A stretch of DNA of 9,716 bases. It comes from Bdellovibrionales bacterium. GTDB taxonomy: Bacteria > Bdellovibrionota > Bdellovibrionia > Bdellovibrionales > JAMPXM01. The notes under the pieces are model-generated. The model searched no databases. It was not told where the DNA came from and was given only the letters and a program-made list of their open reading frames with translations. The stretch spans positions 1 through 9,716 of the forward strand of contig SXSP01000365.1 in assembly GCA_005792225.1 (NCBI GenBank). Reading direction: 5' to 3'. Shown piece after piece: positions 1-6,168 of the stretch. Positions within the stretch are counted from its first letter, which is position 1; the number at the start of each line of letters is the position of its first letter. The translations under genes and the position numbers were made by a program.

Positions 1-823
1 GATCCAGGGTCGCGCCAGATTTTACTTTCAAAGTCGTCTCAACTTTCCAATCCGGCACACCTTTGTAATCAACTCGCTCCGTCGCCTCTTCTGGAGCTCC
101 CTTAAAGACCGCGTAAGCTTCAATCGAGTTCTCATCACTGTAATGAACTCGCGTGACCAATCCATTCTTATGAATGATCTGTAGTTCACCCTGCTCAGTA
201 CATTTCGCGCTCGAGATCGCGTTTTTGCCATTGTCCTTTAAGGCTTTCAGAAAACCAGAGTAATCGAGCTCTTTCCCTTGCCGGGCGCAATCGCTTGAGA
301 TCGAATCGACTCGGTTCGGATCCAGCTCCATCAGGGCTCGGAACACGTCTTCACTCTTTGCATTGACGGGACACTTGCCCTGCTCGATGGCTCGTCTGGC
401 CATATCGTCGAGAGCGTGCCGAGCTAATCCGGTCAAGGCCGCAACACCTCCGGCTCGCGACAAGATTCTCGATGTCTTCGTGAGGTTCTCGGGTTCATCG
501 CTCCACGCGGATTGGTAGGCGCTGCGGACTCTCTTCACGTCTTCGGTTACGTTTTTTCCGGGTTGCGCGACAGGCGGCGCAGCGGCGCGGAGCCTCTCGA
601 TCTCCATCCGCTGTCTTGCGATGATTTCTTCACGGCTTTTGATGGTGGCTTCGAGGGCACGCACTCGCGAGGAATCCAATTCACCTTTGCCTCTCAGACG
701 ATCAAGCGTTTCTCGAGCTAGATTAAGCTGCCGAGTTTCGGCCGCCATTTTTTCACTTAAGCCTGAAAGAGTGTCGGCTCGAACCCCGGCCGATAAAAAC
801 AGAATAAACAAAATGGAAAGCAC
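1..823 (-). CDS. Secreted coiled-coil protein of unknown function (3' end outside window)
   Basis: The reading frame stays open from a GTG at 823 to the left edge, giving 274 residues without a stop. GAGGAG at 829-834 lies 5 nt before the GTG, and an in-frame TGA just upstream of that site excludes an ATG start further up. Residues 1-16 form a hydrophobic signal peptide ending in VRA, although its n-region lacks the usual Lys/Arg. Residues about 24-80 are a charged, Arg/Glu-rich stretch with coiled-coil character, followed by a Pro-containing linker and a mixed domain with Cys151, Cys179 and Cys208. The last visible part (about 205-274) looks like beta-rich secreted sequence. I recognise no family. 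It is divergent from the gene at 1004 across 180 nt. The secreted location is inferred from the signal peptide; the function is unknown. Because it starts with GTG, an ATG-only gene search would miss it. Confidence 0.8.
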   Translation of the reverse strand, partial: MLSILFILFLSAGVRADTLSGLSEKMAAETRQLNLARETLDRLRGKGELDSSRVRALEATIKSREEIIARQRMEIERLRAAAPPVAQPGKNVTEDVKRVRSAYQSAWSDEPENLTKTSRILSRAGGVAALTGLARHALDDMARRAIEQGKCPVNAKSEDVFRALMELDPNRVDSISSDCARQGKELDYSGFLKALKDNGKNAISSAKCTEQGELQIIHKNGLVTRVHYSDENSIEAYAVFKGAPEEATERVDYKGVPDWKVETTLKVKSGATLD

Positions 824-841
824 GAAGACTCCTCAGCCTTC

Positions 842-847
842 ATCATA
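842..847 (-). promoter_or_regulatory. Probable -10 box for the coiled-coil protein gene
   Basis: Read on the minus strand this is TATGAT, a 5/6 match to the sigma70 -10 consensus, placed just upstream of the GAGGAG ribosome site and GTG start. Transcription would begin near 835, giving a leader of roughly 12 nt that still contains the ribosome site. I see no good -35 at 16-18 nt; TTGCCG lies further away, at 23 nt. Confidence 0.35.
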
Positions 848-949
848 TCGTGGGCTGTGCTCCATCGCCACGGCAACATGGCGCGACCTGGGCGTAGATG
901 CAGAAATCCTTTCGAATTTGTTTGGACAACGAATCTTGATCAAGCGCCT

Positions 950-991
950 GATCGCTGTTTCCTTTCAGATGAGCGATCCGCGATGGATCGC
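950..991 (+). promoter_or_regulatory. Leader with two mutually exclusive hairpins before the Tyr-rich protein gene
   Basis: GATCGCT (950-956) is complementary to AGCGATC (972-978), giving a 7-bp stem with a 15-nt loop. GCGATCC (973-979) is complementary to GGATCGC (985-991), giving a 7-bp stem with a 5-nt loop. Both use 973-978, so only one can form at a time. The second stem ends 2 nt before the AAGGAGG ribosome site at 993-999. A perfect palindrome, CTTGATCAAG, lies just upstream at 935-944. Folding-based control of translation, or an operator, is inference; GATCGC-type words are common in this sequence, so chance pairing is possible. Confidence 0.3.
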
Positions 992-1003
992 GAAGGAGGA
1001 AAA

Positions 1004-1471
1004 ATGAAACTGGTCCTGAAAATTGCCGCCTTTGTCGCGGCCCTTGGATTTATGAATAGTCCTGACTCAAAGGCGATGGATCTCGACCGACCCTCGCGTC
1101 AGCAAATCGCGCTCGCACGTGATTTACCGGCAACGCTCGTCGTGCGCGTTGATACGCGAACAAACGAAGTGGCCGTGCACCATTCAAAAAAGAAGCTGAG
1201 AGCGATGAGCCTCGCTCCCGAAGCTTGGCAGGATGATGCTTTCACGCCCATCTCGTCGGAAGGCGCGGGCGAGCAGAACCTCGACCGTCGTCGGAGGAGA
1301 GGTGGCGGGATCGTTCGAGCTGCGTGGGATTTTGCCTTCTCAATTTTCGATTTCTTCCGGCCGAGGTATTACTACTACGGCTACACGTACCCCTACAGCT
1401 ACTACTACGATTACCCTTCGGGCTATTATCGCTATTACTACTACCGCTATCCGTACTATTGGGGCTGGTGA
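1004..1471 (+). CDS. Secreted protein with a tyrosine-rich C-terminal tail
   Basis: This 155-residue protein starts at the ATG 4 nt after AAGGAGG (993-999). The same frame is open further upstream to 857, but that extension has no ribosome site and would bury the signal peptide. Residues 1-24 form a signal peptide with a basic n-region (MKLVLK) and end in SKA. Residues about 41-66 (starting LPATLVVRVD) look like a short folded segment. Residues 95-99 are five consecutive arginines followed by three glycines, then an aromatic hydrophobic stretch at 104-118. The last 36 residues (120-155) contain 20 tyrosines in short runs separated by Gly, Pro, Ser, Asp and Arg, ending in WGW. There are no cysteines in the mature protein. 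Tyr-rich tails occur in extracellular matrix, adhesive or surface-layer proteins, but no homologue is recognised, so the role is unknown. Its 3' end overlaps the convergent gene by 16 bp. Confidence 0.85.
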   Translation: MKLVLKIAAFVAALGFMNSPDSKAMDLDRPSRQQIALARDLPATLVVRVDTRTNEVAVHHSKKKLRAMSLAPEAWQDDAFTPISSEGAGEQNLDRRRRRGGGIVRAAWDFAFSIFDFFRPRYYYYGYTYPYSYYYDYPSGYYRYYYYRYPYYWGW

Positions 1472-2025
1472 TCCGCTCGGTAGAGGTAAGCCGCGAGGCG
1501 ATCGTCGGGAAGCAGGATAAACTGAGCGCGGCCCTTCTCGGAAGGAAGATAAAAACCGTTTTGCGATCTCAACTCACGCTTCACGACGCTCGCGAAGACC
1601 AAATCCGCCTCGGGCGCCGATGGCGGAACGCACTCCAGTGCGCGATCGGCCAAGGCGAGATTTTCTGAAGGAAGTGATTTCCACGGAGCGCTCGGCGCCG
1701 GCGTTCCGGGTTTAAGCGCATAAAAAGCCACGGCGCACCCACTTCCTCCAGGAACGCCGAATGTCGATACAGCCTTTACATCGCGAATTCCCTCGGGAAT
1801 CATTCTCTCGGCCCAATGGCGATCCGAATACCAACGCCAAAAATAAAATCCTGAGATGGTGACGATCGGAAGCGCCAAGGCCGCGAGTAAAATCCAGTAG
1901 CCCGCTTTCATGAGCCTCCGGAGCTTTTCCCTTCGCTCCACCTTGCGCGTGAAAAAGTTCACGATCGTCAAAAACAAAAGAAAGATGATCGTGAACTTGA
2001 TGATGAGCGCGGTGACGAGACTCAC
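1456..2025 (-). CDS. Two-helix membrane protein coupled to the MFS exporter
   Basis: This 189-residue protein starts at a GTG whose last two bases form the TGA stop of the MFS gene (GTGA overlap, 2022-2025). That indicates translational coupling and a shared transcript. Residues 6-26 and 43-63 are strongly hydrophobic and likely membrane-spanning, joined by a basic loop (TRKVERREKLRR), which by the positive-inside rule should be cytoplasmic. The remaining 125 or so residues would then be periplasmic. They contain Cys97 and Cys132, which could form a disulfide, and a Pro/Ala-rich stretch around 107-120. I recognise no domain. Coupling to the exporter suggests an accessory or co-regulated protein, but this is inference. 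The 3' end overlaps the Tyr-rich protein gene by 16 bp. Confidence 0.82.
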   Translation of the reverse strand: MSLVTALIIKFTIIFLLFLTIVNFFTRKVERREKLRRLMKAGYWILLAALALPIVTISGFYFWRWYSDRHWAERMIPEGIRDVKAVSTFGVPGGSGCAVAFYALKPGTPAPSAPWKSLPSENLALADRALECVPPSAPEADLVFASVVKRELRSQNGFYLPSEKGRAQFILLPDDRLAAYLYRADHQPQ

Positions 2026-3245
2026 ACTTGCACCTTGTGCTCAGATCCGCGATATCGCCAAAACTTTGGTAAACAAAATGCGGTGACAATCACCGCGATC
2101 GTGCAGATCACTCCGCCTGCGCTCAGGCTAAACGGAACGGAGTATTTTGCGGCCATCCATCCCGCCCGGGCATTTCCTAAAAGAGGCCCCGACATGTAAG
2201 AGATCATTTCGATTCCAGAGAGTCGCCCCCTCATATCGTTCGGAACGGTCTCGTTCCATATGATCCCGCGAAAAAGGCCGCTCATCATATCCGCGGCACC
2301 CGCTAGCGCAAGAAACGAGAGGGCCACCCACAGGTGGTCGGTCTGGCCGACACCGATGATGAACACCGCCCAGAGCGTCGCCGCGATCACGACTCCGCGA
2401 CCGTGATGCGTGACCTTGGATGTCCAACCGCTAAAGACAGTGATGACGAGCGAACCGACAGCCATCGCGGAAAACAAAAGGCCTGCCGCCTTCGCCCCAC
2501 CCCACTGCTCCGACATGGCAGGAAAGAGCGCCACCGGAAAAGCGAAAATCATCGCGACGATGTCTATGACGTACGTACCGATCAATTCCGGCTTCGATAC
2601 TGCGAATTTCAAGCCACTCTTCATGTCTTCCCAAGGAGAGGCGTCACGACGGTCAGGATCTGGCATTCGCGACATCATCAACAAGAAAACAAAGGCGGCG
2701 GCAAAAGTAAGGAAATCGAAGATGAAAGCACCCTTGATTCCAAACTGCGAGATCAGCAGTCCACCCAGCGCGGGCCCCATGATGGCGCCTGCCGAGTACC
2801 GAAAACTTCCGAGAGCTCCGACGGCTGCGTAGTCTTTCTTCTGAACCAGTTTTTGGGTGAGGGCATCCATCGCCGGCCGATGAAATCCAAGTACCGCCTG
2901 CATGAGCGCCACGAGAACGAACGTCGTCGCGACAGATGGGCTCGGCATCGAGGCGTTCACGGCGAGCCCCAAAACGATGACACTCATGAGGAACTCGGAG
3001 ACCAACAGAAGTTTTCTCCGGTTCAATCGATCGGCATATGTGCCGCCCAATATACCGAAGATCAGCACCGGCACGAGTTGCACGATTCCCAGCATCCCGA
3101 CGAGCCAATTGTCCTTCGTCAATTCGTACACCTGATAAGGAATGGCGACATAACTGACCATGCTGCCAAGAAACGAAACCACTTGGCTCATGAATAGAAG
3201 ACGGTAATCACGATATTCTTTTAGCGGTCGCAGATTGATGAACAT
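2022..3245 (-). CDS. MFS transporter, EntS-like (MFS_3) exporter family
   Basis: This is a 407-residue protein, the usual size for a 12-helix major facilitator. The signature motif A lies between helices 2 and 3 as GGTYADRLNRRK (67-78), with the conserved Asp72 and Arg73. The first hydrophobic segment follows an amphipathic start (LRPLKEYRDYRLLF) typical of EntS/MFS_3 proteins. The second half carries VPNDMRGRLSG (334-344), matching the RGR signature of this subfamily. The family exports small hydrophilic or amphipathic compounds such as siderophores or drugs across the inner membrane using the proton gradient; the substrate here cannot be read. The start is fixed by an in-frame TGA 9 nt upstream of the ATG. 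There is no Shine-Dalgarno, and a good promoter lies almost on the start codon. It forms a unit with the overlapping membrane protein gene downstream. Confidence 0.92.
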   Translation of the reverse strand: MFINLRPLKEYRDYRLLFMSQVVSFLGSMVSYVAIPYQVYELTKDNWLVGMLGIVQLVPVLIFGILGGTYADRLNRRKLLLVSEFLMSVIVLGLAVNASMPSPSVATTFVLVALMQAVLGFHRPAMDALTQKLVQKKDYAAVGALGSFRYSAGAIMGPALGGLLISQFGIKGAFIFDFLTFAAAFVFLLMMSRMPDPDRRDASPWEDMKSGLKFAVSKPELIGTYVIDIVAMIFAFPVALFPAMSEQWGGAKAAGLLFSAMAVGSLVITVFSGWTSKVTHHGRGVVIAATLWAVFIIGVGQTDHLWVALSFLALAGAADMMSGLFRGIIWNETVPNDMRGRLSGIEMISYMSGPLLGNARAGWMAAKYSVPFSLSAGGVICTIAVIVTAFCLPKFWRYRGSEHKVQV

Positions 3246-3254
3246 GGAATTTCA

Positions 3255-3283
3255 ATCATAGGGGAACCAAATACCCGTGTCAC
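3255..3283 (-). promoter_or_regulatory. Sigma70-type promoter of the MFS gene
   Basis: On the minus strand, GTGACA (3283-3278) and TATGAT (3260-3255) are each 5/6 matches to consensus and are separated by an ideal 17 nt. Only 9 nt lie between the -10 and the ATG at 3245, so transcription should start about 2-5 nt before the start codon. The mRNA would be nearly leaderless, in agreement with the absence of a ribosome site. Confidence 0.6.
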
Positions 3284-3284
3284 C

Positions 3285-3313
3285 TTGTCTCCGCGTACGG
3301 CCCGGGCTATATG
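3285..3313 (+). promoter_or_regulatory. Candidate promoter of the secreted Cys protein gene
   Basis: TTGTCT (3285-3290) and TATATG (3308-3313) are each 4/6 consensus matches, 17 nt apart. Six nt separate the -10 from the ATG at 3320, so the predicted transcription start is on or next to that ATG. The -35 lies one base away from the -35 of the divergent MFS promoter, so one bound regulator could affect both genes. The match to consensus is modest. Confidence 0.4.
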
Positions 3314-3319
3314 GTCTCT

Positions 3320-4135
3320 ATGAAAACGCCGCTACTTGTGATCATTCTCAGCCTCGGAACCGTCCTCCCCGCGCTTGCAAGCCTCCCTCAGCGGGCGCAA
3401 GTCTTAGCCGGAATCAGATCTTCAACAGATGGCCTCAATTGCTGGGGTACAACCCTCTACACAGCCGGTCTTAGAAAACACGTGACTTACGCCTCCGATA
3501 AGGAGTTCACGCGCACTCTCGATTCAAAGAACCTCTGCCGAAAGCTCAACGTCGGCGAAAAGATTATCGCCGGAGCGGTGGGTGCGATTCGCTCTGATAT
3601 CAATGGCTCACTCGAAGAGCTACACGGATTCCTCGTTCTGAACGGCGACGCGATCTTCACGAAGAAAGACTTCACCTACCAAACCACTTCCGAGATTCGT
3701 TCGATGAAAAAAGACTTCTCAATCTTTGCGGAACTCGCCAAAGACCAAGATGCCACCTTCGAAAAATGCGGCCCGCAAGCCTCCGCTACGGGCCTTTCGC
3801 AGGCGGCGAAATCTTGTTCAACTTGGATCGACTTCTATGTCTGCGAACCTGGCAAAGGTCTATCGGCGGAGATCGGGTCAAAGGCCGGGCGCGAGTTGGA
3901 CCGCGAGCTTCAATCGATCATCTTGGAAGTCGAAAGTCTCTACAAATCCGGATCCACGATGTCGAGCGATCAAATGAATGCCATGATCGAGCGCATGAGC
4001 CCGCTCATGTCAAAAATCATGGAACACGAGATTCCGGCCGAAAAGGAAGCTCTCTTCGTGATGTACGAGAGCCTCGCGTACCAATTCACAAGCGTTTACC
4101 TTGAGCAAAAAACAAAGAGCGAGATACGCGACTAG
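3320..4135 (+). CDS. Secreted protein with candidate Cys/His catalytic residues
   Basis: This 271-residue protein has a signal peptide at residues 1-20 (basic MK, hydrophobic core, cleavage after ALA). An in-frame ATG exists 9 nt upstream at 3311, but it lies inside the proposed -10 box, and no ribosome site supports either start; I prefer 3320. Two blocks are reminiscent of papain-fold/NlpC-P60-like amidases: LNCWGTTLYTAGL around Cys41, and EELHGFLVLNGD around His102 followed by a beta-hairpin-like AIFTKKDF. This similarity is judged by eye and is tentative. Further cysteines are Cys73, Cys150, Cys166 and Cys175, which could form disulfides. Residues about 185-271 are helical and charged, rich in Met and Glu. 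If the amidase reading is right, the target could be peptidoglycan or peptides in the periplasm; otherwise this is an unknown secreted protein. The next gene on this strand begins about 100 nt later. Confidence 0.85.
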   Translation: MKTPLLVIILSLGTVLPALASLPQRAQVLAGIRSSTDGLNCWGTTLYTAGLRKHVTYASDKEFTRTLDSKNLCRKLNVGEKIIAGAVGAIRSDINGSLEELHGFLVLNGDAIFTKKDFTYQTTSEIRSMKKDFSIFAELAKDQDATFEKCGPQASATGLSQAAKSCSTWIDFYVCEPGKGLSAEIGSKAGRELDRELQSIILEVESLYKSGSTMSSDQMNAMIERMSPLMSKIMEHEIPAEKEALFVMYESLAYQFTSVYLEQKTKSEIRD

Positions 4136-4149
4136 AGTTTAATTTCTTA

Positions 4150-4191
4150 TCAACTGGCTCTCGGTCGAAATTTCTCGATAACTCAACTGGC
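4150..4191 (+). repeat. Pair of 9-bp direct repeats upstream of the DUF4385 gene
   Basis: TCAACTGGC occurs at 4150-4158 and again at 4183-4191, 33 bp apart start to start, close to three helical turns. GAAATTTC, an 8-bp palindrome, lies between them at 4167-4174. The position in the 100-nt gap before a start codon fits a regulatory site, but two short copies are weak evidence. Confidence 0.25.
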
Positions 4192-4217
4192 GACGCCCCT
4201 TCATCTCTGCCACAAAT

Positions 4218-4227
4218 GGAGGGGGAG
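4218..4227 (+). promoter_or_regulatory. Ribosome binding site that sets the DUF4385 start
   Basis: GGAGGGGGAG lies 9 nt before a GTG at 4237 and inside the longer reading frame that begins with ATG at 4216. The ATG has no ribosome site of its own, so the purine block favours the GTG as the true start. Confidence 0.6.
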
Positions 4228-4236
4228 ACATTCGCT

Positions 4237-4752
4237 GTGGTAACGAAAAATACCTCCAAATACTTTGAGCAAACCCGACGACCGAAGCCGAAGGCCAAGA
4301 GTTCGCGAGACTTCAATTATTCGCTCGATTACAAAAAAATCGATTTTCGCAAAACGCCTGACTCTTACCGCGTTGGGAAAGGCGAACAGGGCGTTCTGAT
4401 GGTCGAACCCTACAAATCTGAAATCCTACCCCACTGGCGTTTCAAAATACCGAAGGAGGCACGCGAGTCCTCAAAAGAAATCCTCGCTCTCTTTCGCGAG
4501 TACAAGCGTGAAAATGATTTCGTCGGTATGGATATGGCCAGAAAGTTCCTCCAGATGGGTTACACACGAGCCCGGCGTTACGCGAATCATCGGAGCGGAA
4601 AGAAGTATGGTTCAGACGGCAAGATACTGCCGATCGTGATCGACGAAACAAAGGCGAAATCCGCCGACATCTTTTATAAAGTCTGGCGATCCGTCGAAAA
4701 TGACAAGACCTACAGTCGCTTAAAGAGCGAATGGCGAGAGCGGCTGGGATGA
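4237..4752 (+). CDS. DUF4385 family protein
   Basis: This 171-residue soluble protein has no signal peptide. After a basic, probably disordered N-terminus (to about residue 24) it shows the blocks I associate with DUF4385: FNYSLDYKKIDFRKTP, then GEQGVLMVEPYKSEILPHWR, then DFVGMDMARKFLQMGYTRAR followed by RYANH. Near the C-terminus it carries a short AKSADIFYKVW helix. The whole conserved domain is present, so the protein appears full length. The biochemical function of the family is not known to me; the invariant Lys, Arg, His and Trp residues suggest binding of a phosphate or nucleic-acid ligand, but that is guesswork. The GTG start is chosen for the strong purine-rich ribosome site; an ATG 21 nt upstream would add seven residues. 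Its TGA directly abuts the stop codon of the convergent protease gene. Confidence 0.88.
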   Translation: MVTKNTSKYFEQTRRPKPKAKSSRDFNYSLDYKKIDFRKTPDSYRVGKGEQGVLMVEPYKSEILPHWRFKIPKEARESSKEILALFREYKRENDFVGMDMARKFLQMGYTRARRYANHRSGKKYGSDGKILPIVIDETKAKSADIFYKVWRSVENDKTYSRLKSEWRERLG

Positions 4753-5967
4753 TCAGCGGCGAACAATCCCTCGCGGAAACTTTCGTATGACTTCCTGGAT
4801 TGCAGCCGCACCTGTCATACCCGGATCTTCGATCATCACTTTCGCCACTTCGTGGGCCGCAACTGGAGTCGCCATGCTCGTCCCGCTTAAGTCGGCAAAA
4901 CCCCGTTCACCCGAGAAGCATGTCGATGTTAAGTGCTTCGCTAAAACTTCGATCGCGTGGGAACTCATCCCGCCACTGACGCCCATCAACTTCTCATTCG
5001 AACAGAAGTTCCAGGGAATCGCGGACCGCATTTTCTCTCCCGATGCCGCAAGCTGAAGAAGCATCGCGGGAACTTGATTTGAAAAACTCGCGGCCTTCCC
5101 GTTCCGGGACAAAGCCGTTACGCAAACGAGATTCGGCTCGTTCATTCCGCATGGGAGTGCGGATCCATCCGTGGCCACTTTTTTTCCATCGTTCCCGGCC
5201 GCAACGACAAACGCGATCTGAGGGTGACTTCGCAAGGCCTTTCTAAAGGCTTCCGCGAATTCCTCAAACGCGGGAGTTTGACTCTCCACGGGTAACTGAA
5301 AGCCCATTGAAATATTGATGACCCGCACGCCTTTCCGAGCGGCATGCTCGATGGCCCCGACGATCGACTTCTGCATCTGACGGGTGATCAGATCCGGATC
5401 ATCCGTTCCACCCGTTGCTTTCGAATTCGCCAGAACCCGGTACGGAATCAATCCGATGCGCAAATCTCCCGCGGCAAGAAGCCCAGCCACGTGCGTCCCG
5501 TGCGCGCTTGAGAGCTGCTCGAACTCAACTGATCTTGTTTCATCAAGAAATTCGCTGAGTCTCGGCTCGACTCGCAGCAGTTTCTTGATGGTTTCGCGCT
5601 TTCGTCGCGAGATTTCCCGCACCTCATCGGAGAGTTTGTCGTTTTCATCTTCCGTTCGCGCCAAGTACGGCGCGGGCCACCCATCGCCGCCCGTATAGTC
5701 CCATCCCGTAGCGCGAGGATTTCCGTTTCCATCAAGATCGAAGTGGATTTGCTGAACGAGGGCCGGATGATTGTAATCCACCCCGCTATCGAGGACGCCC
5801 ACCAAAATGAGATGGCTCTGGTTCTGCCCGCGAAAATCCCGTGGGATCGGGTACGGGTTGATTTTTGCCCGTGCATTCGGCGACGCAATTTCTTGATCTT
5901 CCACCACGATGCAACCCGAGATGGAAGTAACAATCGCAAGGGCAAGGAGGACGCGGATAAAACGCAT
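4753..5967 (-). CDS. Subtilisin-like serine protease (S8), lipoprotein
   Basis: This 404-residue S8 family endopeptidase has a complete catalytic set: Asp60 in GVLDSGVDYNHP, His156 in SAHGTHVAG, oxyanion Asn259 in VVAAGNDG, and Ser364 in SGTSMATPVAA. The N-terminus is a basic signal sequence with a lipobox ISGC, so Cys19 should be lipidated and the enzyme tethered to a membrane facing the periplasm or surface. Only about 35 residues separate the lipid site from the catalytic domain, so the usual I9 inhibitory propeptide is absent. The Asp-to-His spacing (96) is much longer than in subtilisin (32) because of a charged helical insert at about 100-152. A second insert precedes the Ser loop (about 312-355) and contains Cys322 and Cys350. 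The substrate is unknown. No ribosome site precedes the ATG; an extended -10 promoter lies 5 nt before it. Confidence 0.94.
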   Translation of the reverse strand: MRFIRVLLALAIVTSISGCIVVEDQEIASPNARAKINPYPIPRDFRGQNQSHLILVGVLDSGVDYNHPALVQQIHFDLDGNGNPRATGWDYTGGDGWPAPYLARTEDENDKLSDEVREISRRKRETIKKLLRVEPRLSEFLDETRSVEFEQLSSAHGTHVAGLLAAGDLRIGLIPYRVLANSKATGGTDDPDLITRQMQKSIVGAIEHAARKGVRVINISMGFQLPVESQTPAFEEFAEAFRKALRSHPQIAFVVAAGNDGKKVATDGSALPCGMNEPNLVCVTALSRNGKAASFSNQVPAMLLQLAASGEKMRSAIPWNFCSNEKLMGVSGGMSSHAIEVLAKHLTSTCFSGERGFADLSGTSMATPVAAHEVAKVMIEDPGMTGAAAIQEVIRKFPRGIVRR

Positions 5968-5972
5968 TCACT

Positions 5973-5981
5973 TTTATACCA
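5973..5981 (-). promoter_or_regulatory. Extended -10 promoter of the subtilase gene
   Basis: On the minus strand this reads TGGTATAAA, an extended -10 (TGn plus a 5/6 match to TATAAT). It ends 5 nt before the ATG at 5967. No recognisable -35 is present, which extended -10 promoters can tolerate. The predicted transcript starts at or next to the ATG. Confidence 0.45.
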
Positions 5982-6044
5982 CGGCGGAATCGCCCAGCGA
6001 TCTCACCTGGAAAATCTTGCCGAACCGACTGCTCATTCGACAGT

Positions 6045-6066
6045 TTGGACGGGCGGTCCAATTTTT
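6045..6066 (+). terminator. Orphan intrinsic-terminator-like hairpin
   Basis: TTGGAC (6045-6050) pairs perfectly with GTCCAA (6056-6061) around a 5-nt GC-rich loop, and five T residues follow directly (6062-6066). The layout fits a rho-independent terminator acting on plus-strand transcripts. No plus-strand gene ends nearby: the protease at 5967 is on the other strand, and the next plus-strand ORF starts at 6169. The stem is short, with only three G:C pairs, so it may be weak or fortuitous. Confidence 0.35.
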
Positions 6067-6168
6067 AAGCCACGTCAGATGGATCTCACCCCCAAATCGA
6101 ATAAATAGGACCTCAATGCGGCACCCGATTTGCTATCCATTTGCTCATCCAAGCCCACGAGGTAAAAA

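Noticed and set aside
857..1003. 49-residue N-terminal extension of the Tyr-rich protein
   Set aside because: There is no ribosome site at 857, and AAGGAGG followed by a signal peptide marks the ATG at 1004.
1361..1468. TAC/TAT-rich DNA as a microsatellite or tandem repeat
   Set aside because: The units vary in length and codon and stay in one reading frame, so this is a compositionally biased protein tail rather than a DNA repeat.
2334..3197. 287-residue plus-strand open frame
   Set aside because: It lies wholly antisense to the MFS gene and its translation is low-complexity charged sequence with no domain; it is a shadow of the coding bias.
4161..4236. Promoter for the DUF4385 gene
   Set aside because: A few AT-rich hexamers are present, but none has a matching -35 at 16-18 nt, so no promoter is called.
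5448..5945. 165-residue minus-strand open frame
   Set aside because: It lies in another frame of the subtilase gene, which has all its catalytic motifs; the alternative translation is Arg/Ser-rich with no fold.
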